Assembly (NCBI GenBank): GCA_964358485.1
Contig: CAYHPY010000002.1
Coordinates: 1 to 64,000, forward strand
Direction of reading: 5' to 3'
DNA from: CAYHPY01 sp964358485
Lineage (GTDB): Bacteria; Elusimicrobiota; Elusimicrobia; UBA1565; UBA9628
Length of the DNA: 64,000 nt
Notes under the pieces: generated by a model
Database searches by the model: none
What the model was told of the DNA's origin: nothing
What the model saw: only the letters and a program-made list of their open reading frames with translations
Program-made: the position numbers and the translations under genes
Part shown: positions 12,957-20,623 of the stretch, piece by piece
Layout: each line of letters begins with the position of its first letter
Numbering within the stretch: the first letter of the stretch is position 1

Positions 12957-15104
12957 TCACCCCAACTCCGCCAGCTTCCTCCGCACCTCTTCCACCTCCG
13001 GCCCAGCCTTGCCTTCCGACAGGCGCAGGAATTCCTTGTAGCACCGCCGGGCCTCGTCGCCGCGTTTTTGCCCGACCAGGCAGTCCCCCTTGAGCGACCA
13101 GGCTGCCGCGCAGGCGGGATCGAGGTCGAGGACCTTGCCCAGACTCAAGACCGCGTCCTTGGCGCGGCCCAGGAGGAGCAGGGCGGCGGCGCGGTGGAGC
13201 CAGGCCAGGGGCCGTCCGCGGTCGGCCTTGATGGCCTTTTCCAGGAAGTGGAGGGCCTCGGAGGGATTGCCGCCATCCAAAACATCCTTGCCCTGTCGGA
13301 TCATATGATCCGTCGCGTCCTCCCTCCCCGGTTTTCCTTTCGGCTCATCGGGTTCGAGCTCCGCCAGCCGCGCCCGCGCCCGCGCGGCCTGGGCCGAAAG
13401 CTCGGGGCCGGGGGAAAGCTCCAAAAACCGGCGAAAGGAAGCGGCGGCGTTTGGGCCCTGCCCGAGCTCCTCCTCGGCGACGGCGCGGTTGTACCAGGCG
13501 TTGGGATAGCCCGGCTCGGCTTCCAAGGCCTTGACGTAGTGGCGCAGGGCCTCGTCGGGGCGACCGGCCTTGCGGTGGAGGATGCCCAGGTTCATCCAGG
13601 CCAAGGTTTGGTGCGGATCGAGCTCCAGGGCCTTCCGGTAGCAGGCGGCGGCGTCCTCTCCCCGCCCAAGGCGATCCAGGCACACGCCCTTGTTGTTCCA
13701 GGACGCGGGCGAGCGGGCCTCCAGGGACAGGGCACGGTCAAAGCAAACGACCGCCTCCTCGAGCCTCCCCAAATATTGAAGGGCCATCCCCTTGTTGTTG
13801 GCCGCCCCGAGGTGCTCGGGCTCGAGGCGAAACACGCGCTCAAAGCACTCCACCGCCTCGGAAAATTTCCCCAGACCCATCAAGGCGCAGCCCTTCATGT
13901 TCCAGCCGCCGGGCTCTTCCCCATTGAGGGCGATGGCCGTCTCGGCGGCCGACAGGGCTTCGGCGTGGCGCCGGAGGGCGTAAAGGCTCAAGGCCTTGTT
14001 GCTCATGGCGACCGCGTCGCGGGGGGCCAGCTTGAGCGCTTCCTCGAAACAGGCGACGGCTTCCGCGGGGCGGCCGACGTCGTTGAGGCTGACCCCTTTG
14101 TTGTTCCACTCCCAGGCCTGCAGGGCGGCCGGCTCGGGGGAGACCACCGCGCCGCCTCCCAAGGACGAGAGCAGGGGCTCGAGCTCGGCGCGGAGCTCCT
14201 TGAAATTCTGCGGCCGCCGGGCGGGGTCTTTTTCCAGGCAACGCTTGGCCGCGGCCAGCAGGGGAGAGTCCGCGAAGGGAACCGGAGCCTCGCCGTGGAG
14301 CTTGCGCATCCCCTTCCAGAAACGGGCCGCTTCCTCCTGGGTCCCGTTTTGAGGCGCGGGGACCAGGAACGGAAGGCGGCCGGCCGCCATCTGGTAGAGC
14401 ACCACCCCGAAGGAGTAGACGTCGCTGCGGTGGTCGCAGGCGCCCGCGTCCACGAATTGCTCCGGGGGCATGTGGGTGGGGGTCCCGGCCCCGCCGCCGC
14501 CTTCTCCGGCGAAGCAGGAGAGGCCGATGACCGTGCCGTGGACGTTGAGCTCGATCTCCGCCAGAATTTTGGAGGCTCCCAGCGCCGCGGCCAGGCCGAA
14601 GTCGGTGATCTTGACGGATTGGTCCTGCCCGATCAGGATGTTGGCCGGCTTGATGTCCCGGTGGCAGCGCACGCCCCGGGAATAGGCGTATTCCATGCCC
14701 CGGCAGAACTGGATGGCCCAGCGCAGGGCCAGGACGGGGGAGGGGAGCCGGCGCTTGAGGTAATCGTCCAGGGAGTGGACCCCGTCATGCGGGGCCACGT
14801 ATTCCATGGCGATGTAAAGGCGCCCCAAGAGCTCATCGACGAAATGGGCGCGGACCAGGTAGGGATGGCGGTCCAGGTCGATCCAGAGCCGGGCCTCGTT
14901 GAGGAACATGTCCCGCGTGCCCTTGTCCTTGAGAAATTCCTCCCGGAAGGTCTTGAGGGCGTACAGGGAACCCGATTCCCGGGCGTTGACCAGGTAAACC
15001 ACCCCGAATCCCCCGACGCCCAGAATGTCCAGAACCTCGTATTTGCGCCCGATGAGCTGGCCGCGGGCGAAGCCCGCGGGGGAGGAAGCGTGCCGTCCAT
15101 CCAT
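12957..15104 (-). CDS. Ser/Thr protein kinase with C-terminal TPR array
   Basis: 715 aa. N-terminal Hanks-type kinase domain (about 20-315): glycine loop GVGGFGVVY at 29-37, Lys51, Glu70, HRDIKPAN with catalytic Asp150, DFG at 168-170, so it should be active. From about residue 330 to the end there are about ten TPR units (WNNKGVSLNDVGRPAEAVACF, then LxPxDAVAMSNKA and similar), giving a soluble kinase with a protein-docking solenoid and no transmembrane helix. A TGn-type -10 (TGTTAAATT on the minus strand) sits 6 nt before the ATG, suggesting a leaderless transcript. Divergent from lpxA. Substrates unknown; TPRs suggest assembly on a protein partner. Confidence 0.93.
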   Translation of the reverse strand: MDGRHASSPAGFARGQLIGRKYEVLDILGVGGFGVVYLVNARESGSLYALKTFREEFLKDKGTRDMFLNEARLWIDLDRHPYLVRAHFVDELLGRLYIAMEYVAPHDGVHSLDDYLKRRLPSPVLALRWAIQFCRGMEYAYSRGVRCHRDIKPANILIGQDQSVKITDFGLAAALGASKILAEIELNVHGTVIGLSCFAGEGGGGAGTPTHMPPEQFVDAGACDHRSDVYSFGVVLYQMAAGRLPFLVPAPQNGTQEEAARFWKGMRKLHGEAPVPFADSPLLAAAKRCLEKDPARRPQNFKELRAELEPLLSSLGGGAVVSPEPAALQAWEWNNKGVSLNDVGRPAEAVACFEEALKLAPRDAVAMSNKALSLYALRRHAEALSAAETAIALNGEEPGGWNMKGCALMGLGKFSEAVECFERVFRLEPEHLGAANNKGMALQYLGRLEEAVVCFDRALSLEARSPASWNNKGVCLDRLGRGEDAAACYRKALELDPHQTLAWMNLGILHRKAGRPDEALRHYVKALEAEPGYPNAWYNRAVAEEELGQGPNAAASFRRFLELSPGPELSAQAARARARLAELEPDEPKGKPGREDATDHMIRQGKDVLDGGNPSEALHFLEKAIKADRGRPLAWLHRAAALLLLGRAKDAVLSLGKVLDLDPACAAAWSLKGDCLVGQKRGDEARRCYKEFLRLSEGKAGPEVEEVRRKLAELG

Positions 15105-15159
15105 CGCGTGAATTTAACATTTTTGCCGTTGGACGCCCTTCTTTAATAGAATGGCGGGC

Positions 15160-15933
15160 ATGATCCACCCTTCGGCCGTGATCGCCCCCGGCGCGCGCCT
15201 GGCCGAGGGCGTGAGCGTGGGCGCTTTCGCCGTGATCGACGGGGGGGTGTCCCTCGGCCGGGGAACCACGGTCGGCCCGCACGCGTATGTAACCGGCCAC
15301 ACCGAGATCGGGGAAGACAACGTCATCGGTGCCAGCGCCGTGATCGGCAGCGAGCCCCAGGACCTGGCCTATAAGGGCGCCAAGAGCTTCGTGCGCATCG
15401 GCCGGGGAAACACCTTTCGAGAGCACGTCACCATCCACCGCGGCACCAAGGAAGGCACGGCCACCGTGATCGGCAACGACAACTACCTCATGGCCTCCGC
15501 CCATGTCGGCCACAACAGCGTCCTGGGCAACGGCATCATCTTCGCCAACGGCGTCCTCCTGGGCGGCTATGTCGAGGTCGCCGATTTCGTTTTCTTGTCC
15601 GGGCATTGCCTGGTCCACCAATTCTGCAAGATCGGCGAGGGGGCCATGATGCGCGGCGGCACCGCGATTTCCATGGACCTTCCGCCGTATTGCATGATCG
15701 GCCAGGACAACCGGGTCCGCGGGCTCAACACCGTCGGGCTGGAGCGCCGGGGATTCACGCCCCAGCAACTGCGGGGCGTCAAGCTTTTGTATCGCGAGGT
15801 CTTCAACCACCCGAAATCCCTCCAAGAGGGAGTGGCGGAGCTCCTGGCCGTCGAGCGTCCGCCCGAACAGCGGAAATTCCTGGATTTCATCAAGGCCTCT
15901 GAACGGGGGGTGTGCCGCCCGTTGCGCGGCTGA
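15160..15933 (+). CDS. lpxA: Acyl-ACP--UDP-N-acetylglucosamine O-acyltransferase
   Basis: 257 aa. First step of lipid A synthesis: transfers a hydroxyacyl chain from ACP to UDP-GlcNAc. Left-handed beta-helix hexapeptide repeats fill residues 1-180 (IHPSAVIAPGARL...), with the family motifs IGSEPQDLAYKG, NTFREHVTIHRGT and LMASAHVGHN, where His115 matches the catalytic histidine of LpxA. Length is close to the usual 260. I chose the second in-frame ATG because LpxA proteins typically begin MIHPT/S and a -10-like TAGAAT lies at 15147-15152, 7 nt before it; the alternative ATG at 15151 adds three residues and would overlap that box. It makes the organism a lipid A producer. Probably co-transcribed with the response regulator 5 nt downstream. 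Confidence 0.95.
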   Translation: MIHPSAVIAPGARLAEGVSVGAFAVIDGGVSLGRGTTVGPHAYVTGHTEIGEDNVIGASAVIGSEPQDLAYKGAKSFVRIGRGNTFREHVTIHRGTKEGTATVIGNDNYLMASAHVGHNSVLGNGIIFANGVLLGGYVEVADFVFLSGHCLVHQFCKIGEGAMMRGGTAISMDLPPYCMIGQDNRVRGLNTVGLERRGFTPQQLRGVKLLYREVFNHPKSLQEGVAELLAVERPPEQRKFLDFIKASERGVCRPLRG

Positions 15934-15938
15934 CGCTC

Positions 15939-16649
15939 ATGCCCGGTTACCGAATCCTGGTCGTGGAAGACGAGCCCTCCTGGGTGGAGCTCCTCAAAGT
16001 CTGGTTCAAGATGGCGGGCTACGCCAACGTGGAGTACGCCGACACGGGGTTCAAGGCCATCGAGATGGCGGTTCAGGTCCCGCCGGACGCCATCCTGCTG
16101 GACCTGGTCCTGCCCGACCAAAGCGGCTTGGAGCTTTGCCAAAAACTGCGGGCCATGCCACTGCTGAGCCGCATCCCGGTGGTCTTGTTCACCCAGCATT
16201 CCAAGGAACGCGTCCTGGGCCTGCAAAGCGGCGCGGACTATTTCGTGGGCAAATCGGAAAAACCGCACGAGCTTTTGGCCACCTTGGACGCCGCGTTTCG
16301 GCGTAAAGAAAAGGACGCCGGCGTTTTGGAGCGCGGGGAGCTTCAGCTTCGCTCCACCGAAAGACAGATTTATTGGAAGGGGGAGTTGGTCGCCACTTTG
16401 ACCCCCAAGATGTTCATCCTTTTCCATGTTCTGGTGGAGCGGGGGCCCCAGCCCGTCAGCCGCCCGGATCTTTTCCGCCTGGTGGAGGGCCTTCGGGAGC
16501 CTACTTTATCCCGCGCTTTGGATGTAATGTTGAACCGTTTGCGAAAAGCCATCCCCGCCGACTTGGCCGCCCGGATCGTCAATGTGAAGAATTTCGGCTA
16601 TGTTTTCCTTGATAATCCATCTGTCCAGCCCCCTGGTTTTACAAAGTAA
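15939..16649 (+). CDS. Response regulator with receiver and winged-helix-like output domain
   Basis: About 236 aa from this ATG; a GTG at 15912 would add nine residues and overlap lpxA. The receiver domain (1-120) shows the acidic pair at 10-12 (VVEDEP), phospho-acceptor Asp55 in ILLDLVLPDQSG, and the conserved Lys in VGKSEKP. The C-terminal part (about 130-236) looks like an OmpR-type winged helix: LTPKMFILFHVLVERGPQPVSR, then RALDVMLNRLRKAI and VKNFGYVF. It follows lpxA by 5 nt, which suggests one operon, but no histidine kinase is adjacent, so its sensor is elsewhere. Confidence 0.88.
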   Translation: MPGYRILVVEDEPSWVELLKVWFKMAGYANVEYADTGFKAIEMAVQVPPDAILLDLVLPDQSGLELCQKLRAMPLLSRIPVVLFTQHSKERVLGLQSGADYFVGKSEKPHELLATLDAAFRRKEKDAGVLERGELQLRSTERQIYWKGELVATLTPKMFILFHVLVERGPQPVSRPDLFRLVEGLREPTLSRALDVMLNRLRKAIPADLAARIVNVKNFGYVFLDNPSVQPPGFTK

Positions 16650-16682
16650 CTCACCTGTAATTTGAAGTAACCATGCTGTGAA

Positions 16683-16711
16683 TTTACGCCAATGTAATTC
16701 CCTGTTACACT
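16683..16711 (+). promoter_or_regulatory. Promoter of the small secreted protein
   Basis: TTTACG, 17-nt spacer, then an extended -10 (TGT-TACACT) ending at 16711. The ATG starts at 16718, seven nucleotides on, where transcription should begin, so the mRNA is probably leaderless. Confidence 0.55.
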
Positions 16712-16717
16712 GGAAGC

Positions 16718-17065
16718 ATGAAGCACCTGACTCTGACGGGCGCCTGGCTCCTGACGGCACTGGCCTTGCTTCCCGCCGCCCACGCCCAAAAGTCCGCTAC
16801 CGAAGAGGGGGTCATTTATGGAAACGGGAACAAGGGATCATTCTTCACCGCGCCCGCCCTCCCGGGCGACCGCCTTTCTCTGGACAAGTCCGGCTTCCCG
16901 GTCCCCAGTCGCGGGCCGGGTTTTAGAACCGTCCTCCCCAAGCCCGAGCCCCGTAAAAAAGGCCCCTTGGCTTTCTTTGCGAAAGCCGCACGGAAATTCG
17001 CCGAGGATATGCAGGTCGCTCAGGTGGGGGACTTCAAGGTAAAGGTCCGAGTCGACTTCAAGTAG
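16718..17065 (+). CDS. Small exported protein of unknown function
   Basis: 115 aa. A clear signal peptide (MKHLTLTGAWLLTALALLPAAHAQ) with an AHA cleavage site is followed by a short, lysine- and proline-containing mature region with no domain I recognise (GFPVPSRGPGFRTVLPKPEPRKKGPLAFF region). No Shine-Dalgarno is visible but a -10 box lies 6 nt before the ATG. Monocistronic: it has its own promoter and a strong terminator 65 nt after the stop. Location periplasm or beyond; role unknown. Confidence 0.7.
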   Translation: MKHLTLTGAWLLTALALLPAAHAQKSATEEGVIYGNGNKGSFFTAPALPGDRLSLDKSGFPVPSRGPGFRTVLPKPEPRKKGPLAFFAKAARKFAEDMQVAQVGDFKVKVRVDFK

Positions 17066-17129
17066 GATTTTGAGCTCGCCCTGGGAGGGGTTGAGCTCAA
17101 GAGTCGTGTACGCGAACACCCGTAAATCG

Positions 17130-17163
17130 CCCCGCCGGTCTCGGCCCGGCGGGGCTCTTTTTT
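17130..17163 (+). terminator. Intrinsic terminator
   Basis: Nine-bp GC stem CCCCGCCGG / CCGGCGGGG with a 7-nt loop (17130-17154), followed by CTC and six Ts. Textbook rho-independent terminator for the small exported protein; its stem lies just beyond the convergent zinc-ribbon gene's stop. Confidence 0.85.
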
Positions 17164-17467
17164 ATTCGTTGTCGAACGGATGGGGGGGCCGGGAGGTGTC
17201 GCCTTCCCGCTTGATGCGCTCTTTTTCGCGCTCGAACTTCTCCATCGCCTGGCGTTTCTGATCCTCCAGGATCTTGCCGGGATTGGACAGGAGTTTGGAG
17301 AGCCGCTCCTTCTCTTCCTTGAGCCTCAGTTGGCCGTCCTTGATCGGGTCGCCGGTTTTGGATTTTTCGGCCTTCTTCCAGGTCTCGATCACCCGCCCGG
17401 TTTCCCGGACGGCCTCGATGCGCGTGCCGCAGCAGGGGCAGTCGATGAAGATGGTGGGGTCGCTCAT
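17162..17467 (-). CDS. Small CxxC zinc-ribbon-like protein with charged coiled coil
   Basis: 101 aa. The frame is open much further upstream, but the protein clearly begins at MSDPTIFIDCPCCGTRIEAV: a CPCC pair typical of half a zinc ribbon, then a long Lys/Glu-rich helix (LKEEKERLSKLL, AMEKFEREKERIK) that should form a coiled coil. A TGC-TTAAAT extended -10 lies 6 nt before this ATG and the promoter region is shared with the divergent peptidase gene. No family recognised; likely a cytosolic metal-binding or adaptor protein. Confidence 0.7.
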   Translation of the reverse strand: MSDPTIFIDCPCCGTRIEAVRETGRVIETWKKAEKSKTGDPIKDGQLRLKEEKERLSKLLSNPGKILEDQKRQAMEKFEREKERIKREGDTSRPPHPFDNE

Positions 17468-17506
17468 GCGGAGATTTAAGCATTTCGTCCATGCTATCAT
17501 GCCGGA
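17468..17506. promoter_or_regulatory. Divergent promoter pair, both apparently leaderless
   Basis: Plus strand: extended -10 TGC-TATCAT at 17492-17500, GTG start at 17507. Minus strand: extended -10 TGC-TTAAAT, ATG at 17467. In both cases 6 nt separate the box from the start codon. No good -35 is visible, as expected for extended -10 promoters. Confidence 0.5.
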
Positions 17507-18535
17507 GTGACGACACCTTGGCGGATCGCGGCGCTGTTGTCGATTCTTCCGGCCCTGTTGCTCATCGTCGGACTCGTCGTCCGCCAACCCGTTTTCCCTC
17601 CCTCCCCCGGAGGACCGCCGCGCGGGGCCGACCCCAAGCGCCTGGAAAAGCACGTCCGGTTTCTGGCCGAGGCCTGCAAGCCCCGGGACGTGGAGCATCC
17701 GGCCAATTTGGACAAGGCCGCGGCGTACATCAAGGAAGAATTGAAGGCCGCCGGGGGAGCGGTGTCCGAGCAGGTCTTCGTTTTCGAGGAATTCAACCAG
17801 AAAAACAAAAAGGTGGGCCGCGGTCCCTTTCGCAACGTGATCGCGGTCTTCGGCCCCGAGACTTTGGAGCGGATCGTGGTGGGGGCGCATTACGACGCCT
17901 TCGGGGAGTTCCCGGCCGCCGACGACAACGCCAGCGGGACGGCCGGCCTTCTGGAATTGGCGCGCCTCTTGGGCCAGTCGCCGCCGCCCTTGCGGGTGGA
18001 ACTGGTCGCCTACTCCACCGAGGAGCCGCCGTATTTCGCCACGGAGCACATGGGCAGCGCTCGCCACGCGGAGTCCCTTAAGGAGAAAAACGCCGCAGTT
18101 CGGGCCATGATCTCTTTGGAGATGATCGGGTATTTCTCGGACGAGCCTGGGAGCCAGAAGTATCCGATTCCGCTACTTCGGCTCTATTATCCGGGAGAGG
18201 GGAATTTCATCACGGTGGTGGGGCGTCTGCAGGATGGCGCTTTAATCCGCAAGGTGAAAAAATCCATGCAAGGGGCTTCGCCCCTTGCGGTTTACTCCAT
18301 CGCGGGGCCGCGGGCCATTCCGGGCATCGACTACTCCGACCAGCTTAATTATTGGGATCGGGGTTATCCGGCGGTCATGGTCAACGACACGGCCTTTTAC
18401 CGGAATCTCAACTACCATACCCCCAAGGACACGCCGGAGCGGCTGGATTACAGGGGGTGGGGGGTGGTGGGGGTGGGGGTTTTTGGGGGGGGGGGGTTTT
18501 GGGGGGGTTGGGGGGGGGTTGAAAATCAACCATAA
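17507..18535 (+). CDS. M28-family zinc aminopeptidase-like protein, C-terminus corrupted
   Basis: One N-terminal membrane anchor or signal (IAALLSILPALLLIVGLVV), then an M28 peptidase domain: metal ligands in VVGAHYDAF, AADDNASGTAG, YSTEEPP and NYHTPKDT are all present, so two-zinc chemistry is expected in the periplasm. After DTPERLDYRG (18452) the frame enters a G/T-only tract and gives WGVVGVGVFGGGGFWGG, which no M28 protein has; the native last 20-40 residues are missing. GTG start, 6 nt after an extended -10. The true 3' end is unknown. Confidence 0.8.
   Translation: MTTPWRIAALLSILPALLLIVGLVVRQPVFPPSPGGPPRGADPKRLEKHVRFLAEACKPRDVEHPANLDKAAAYIKEELKAAGGAVSEQVFVFEEFNQKNKKVGRGPFRNVIAVFGPETLERIVVGAHYDAFGEFPAADDNASGTAGLLELARLLGQSPPPLRVELVAYSTEEPPYFATEHMGSARHAESLKEKNAAVRAMISLEMIGYFSDEPGSQKYPIPLLRLYYPGEGNFITVVGRLQDGALIRKVKKSMQGASPLAVYSIAGPRAIPGIDYSDQLNYWDRGYPAVMVNDTAFYRNLNYHTPKDTPERLDYRGWGVVGVGVFGGGGFWGGWGGVENQP
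18453..18520. other. 68-nt tract of only G and T
   Basis: From 18453 to 18520 every base is G or T, with runs of up to twelve G. It replaces the end of the M28 gene and abuts a perfect inverted repeat. It could be a real G-quadruplex-prone insertion or a dark-cycle (poly-G) sequencing artefact carried into the assembly. Confidence 0.85.
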
Positions 18536-18569
18536 TGTGGTTGATTTTCAACCATTCCGGGGTTATACT
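18517..18569 (+). promoter_or_regulatory. Inverted-repeat operator overlapping promoter of the DUF4143 ATPase gene
   Basis: Perfect 15-bp arms GGTTGAAAATCAACC (18517-18531) and GGTTGATTTTCAACC (18539-18553), 7-nt spacer; each arm is itself a 6-3-6 palindrome. The right arm contains the -35 TTGATT (18541-18546), which is 17 nt from the -10 TATACT (18564-18569). The ATG follows 6 nt later. A protein bound to the repeat would block RNA polymerase. Confidence 0.7.
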
Positions 18570-18575
18570 AAGGGC

Positions 18576-19802
18576 ATGTACCCCCGCAATCTCGAGCCCG
18601 CCTTGCTGGAGGCCCTTTCGGACAGCCCCGTCGTCTTCCTGAACGGAGCCAGGCAGACCGGCAAGAGTACCCTGGTTCGAGGGATATCGAAGGGCGCCCG
18701 TTATCTGACGTTCGATGACGGGGAGGTCTTGGCCGCGGCCAAAGGAGACCCTCGGGGATTCCTGGCGGGCTTGGACGGCCCCGTCATCCTGGACGAGGTG
18801 CAGCGGGTGCCGGAGTTGTTCCTGCCTCTCAAGGCGGAAGTCGACCGTGACCGTAAGCCCGGACGGTTCCTGCTTACGGGTTCCGCCAACGCCATGGTCC
18901 TCCCGCGGCTTTCCGACGCGTTGACCGGCCGCATGGAAGTCTTGACGCTTTGGCCCCTTTCGCAGGGAGAGATCGGCCGACGCCGGGAGGGCCTCATCGA
19001 CCTCTTGTTCGATCCGGAGGCGAAACTGCCGACGGTGGCGCCCTTGTCCCGCGACGCCCTGTGGGAGCGGGTGGTCCGGGGCGGTTATCCCGAGCCCCTG
19101 GCCCGCGACCAGCCGGAGCGGCGGCGGGCCTGGGTGAATTCCTATATCACCACGCTCATCGAGCGGGACGTGCGGGACTTGTCCGACATCGATGACCGCA
19201 CCCAATTGCCGCGGTTGCTGGGCCTTTTGGCGGCTCGCGCCGCCTCCTTGTTGAACTACGCGGAACTCTCACGGTCCTTGGGTATTCCCCAGTCAACCCT
19301 CAAGCGCTATCTGGCCCTGCTGGAGGCCGTCTTTCTGGCGCACCGGGTACCGCCGTGGAGCGGCAACCTGGGCAAGCGCCTGGTCAAGGCGCCCAAGGTG
19401 TTTTTAATCGACACGGGGCTTGCCGCGGGACTCTTGGGGGCCGACTCGGAGCGGTTATCCGCCGACGGCTCGCTCTCGGGGCCGATCCTTGAGAATTTCG
19501 TCATGGCGGAGCTTGCCAAGCAGTCCTGGTGGAGCCGGGTCAAGCCGCGGCTGTATCACATGCGCACGCAGACCGGTTTCGAGGTGGATTTCGTTTTGGA
19601 GGACGCTCGCGGGCGGTGCGTCGGCGTCGAGGTCAAGGCGGGTTCCGTGGGCCCGGGGGACTTCAAGGGGCTCAAGCTGTTCGCGGAGGCCCTGGGAAAG
19701 CGTTTCGTGCGCGGGATCGTCCTCTATGGGGGGCGGGAAACGGTGCCGTTCGCCAAGGATTTGCACGCGCTTCCGATTCAGGGGTTGTGGGCGGGGCGGT
19801 AA
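18576..19802 (+). CDS. AAA-family ATPase with C-terminal DUF4143 domain
   Basis: 408 aa. Begins MYPRNLEPALLEAL; Walker A is GARQTGKSTLV, Walker B-like LDGPVILDEVQRVPEL, sensor LLTGSANAM, all in residues 30-130. Then a winged-helix segment (LLNYAELSRSLGIPQSTLKRYLALLE) and the DUF4143 nuclease-like end with FLIDTGLAAGLLG, GPILENFVMAEL and FEVDFVLED...GVEVKAG, matching the PD-(D/E)xK-like core of this common family. Function in general is poorly known. The frame extends upstream to 18285, through the G/T tract, but the promoter and family alignment place the start here. Convergent with the toxin gene 3 nt downstream. Confidence 0.93.
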   Translation: MYPRNLEPALLEALSDSPVVFLNGARQTGKSTLVRGISKGARYLTFDDGEVLAAAKGDPRGFLAGLDGPVILDEVQRVPELFLPLKAEVDRDRKPGRFLLTGSANAMVLPRLSDALTGRMEVLTLWPLSQGEIGRRREGLIDLLFDPEAKLPTVAPLSRDALWERVVRGGYPEPLARDQPERRRAWVNSYITTLIERDVRDLSDIDDRTQLPRLLGLLAARAASLLNYAELSRSLGIPQSTLKRYLALLEAVFLAHRVPPWSGNLGKRLVKAPKVFLIDTGLAAGLLGADSERLSADGSLSGPILENFVMAELAKQSWWSRVKPRLYHMRTQTGFEVDFVLEDARGRCVGVEVKAGSVGPGDFKGLKLFAEALGKRFVRGIVLYGGRETVPFAKDLHALPIQGLWAGR

Positions 19803-19805
19803 CGG

Positions 19806-20063
19806 CTAAGGCTTTCTCAGCAGATCATGGGTGCCCACCTTCCTTAAGTAGGCGGTCTCCCCGACCCGTTGGTAGGTGATGCGGTAGGACAGCGTCACGC
19901 GCAGTTCGAAGATGTCGCGATGGCCGGCCATTTTTTTGTGGCCCAAGGAAGGGTGCCGGGGGTTTTCCGAAAGGAGGGCCAGGACCTTTTTGACCCGCTC
20001 CTGAATTTCGGAGGGGAGCCCCCGATAGAGGCGGATGAAGGTCTCGGTGGCTTCGAGGTGCAA
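19806..20063 (-). CDS. RelE/ParE-superfamily toxin
   Basis: 85 aa. Compact RelE-like fold: helix ETFIRLYRGLPSEIQERVKKVLALL, then HPSLGHKKMAGHRDIFELRVTLSYRITYQ, with the conserved Arg-rich strand pattern FELRVTLSYRITYQRVG. Such toxins cut mRNA on the ribosome or inhibit gyrase; this one looks RelE-like. It starts with TTG directly after the antitoxin stop (TGA-TTG), so it depends on translational coupling, as is usual for toxin-antitoxin operons. Confidence 0.85.
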   Translation of the reverse strand: MHLEATETFIRLYRGLPSEIQERVKKVLALLSENPRHPSLGHKKMAGHRDIFELRVTLSYRITYQRVGETAYLRKVGTHDLLRKP

Positions 20064-20333
20064 TCAGGCGTCCAGTTTCTTGATGAGGCCCTGGACGTCC
20101 TTGGTGCGGGTGACTCGGCCTTTTCGGATGTCCTGGGCGGCCTCTTTCTCGTCCTTTTGCCAATCGGGGGCGAAGAAATAGGACTGGTCGCGGGGAACGA
20201 TGACTTGGGGCTCCAGCACGATCCGGCCGTCCTCCACCCGCACGTCCAGATAGTCTTCCACCTTGAGCCCCAGCTCCGCGACGACGTCCTTGGGGATGGC
20301 GATCTGGTAGCTTTGGCCGAGTTTGCGTATCAT
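20064..20333 (-). CDS. AbrB/MazE-type antitoxin
   Basis: 89 aa from MIRKLGQSYQIAIPKDVVAEL. Residues 1-45 form the swapped-hairpin SpoVT/AbrB DNA-binding domain (IPKDVVAELGLKVEDYLDVRVEDGRIVLEP); the rest (KDEKEAAQDIRKGRVTR...VQGLIKKL) is the toxin-neutralising tail. Upstream in-frame codons exist, but a consensus promoter ends 6 nt before this ATG. Together with the downstream RelE-like toxin it forms an autoregulated module. Confidence 0.87.
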   Translation of the reverse strand: MIRKLGQSYQIAIPKDVVAELGLKVEDYLDVRVEDGRIVLEPQVIVPRDQSYFFAPDWQKDEKEAAQDIRKGRVTRTKDVQGLIKKLDA

Positions 20334-20339
20334 GGGAAT

Positions 20340-20368
20340 ATTATAATATGAATATATGAATTTGTCAA
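20340..20368 (-). promoter_or_regulatory. Consensus sigma-70 promoter of the toxin-antitoxin operon
   Basis: On the minus strand TTGACA (20368-20363), exactly 17 nt, TATAAT (20345-20340): a perfect match to consensus. Transcription should start at or within a base of the antitoxin ATG (20333), giving a leaderless mRNA. Confidence 0.85.
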
Positions 20369-20370
20369 GG

Positions 20371-20623
20371 AGCGGCGCTTCGGGGAGTGGAACGGGAGCC
20401 GAAATTTGGGCAGTGCGGGGCATGTAGAACTCTCGCCGGCGTCTGCATATCCACTTGGCGCAAGCTCCTTCTGCGATGTGTTCGTTATAACGAACACATC
20501 ACAGATGGGACGTGATGGCGCAAATAAGGTGGATTTTAAGCGTCAAGTCAGCGAAGCGCGATCATTTTGGAAGATGAGAGTTGGCCCCAGGGACGGAAAA
20601 TACGGCGGCGCCGAACCTCGGCG
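20371..20623. other. Gene-free stretch with a 26-bp perfect palindrome
   Basis: No convincing gene between the toxin-antitoxin promoter and the end of the flavoprotein gene; a 73-codon frame (20406-20627) has no start signal or recognisable content. The palindrome at 20475-20500 reads GATGTGTTCGTTA on each strand and has the length and shape of a repressor operator, yet no promoter or gene start is obvious beside it. Confidence 0.7.

Noticed and set aside
12959..15146. Long plus-strand frames opposite the kinase gene
   Set aside because: Shadow frames; the minus-strand gene has complete kinase and TPR motifs.
18285..18575. Upstream extension of the DUF4143 ATPase frame
   Set aside because: It runs through the G/T tract and opposite-frame peptidase sequence; promoter and family N-terminus place the start at 18576.
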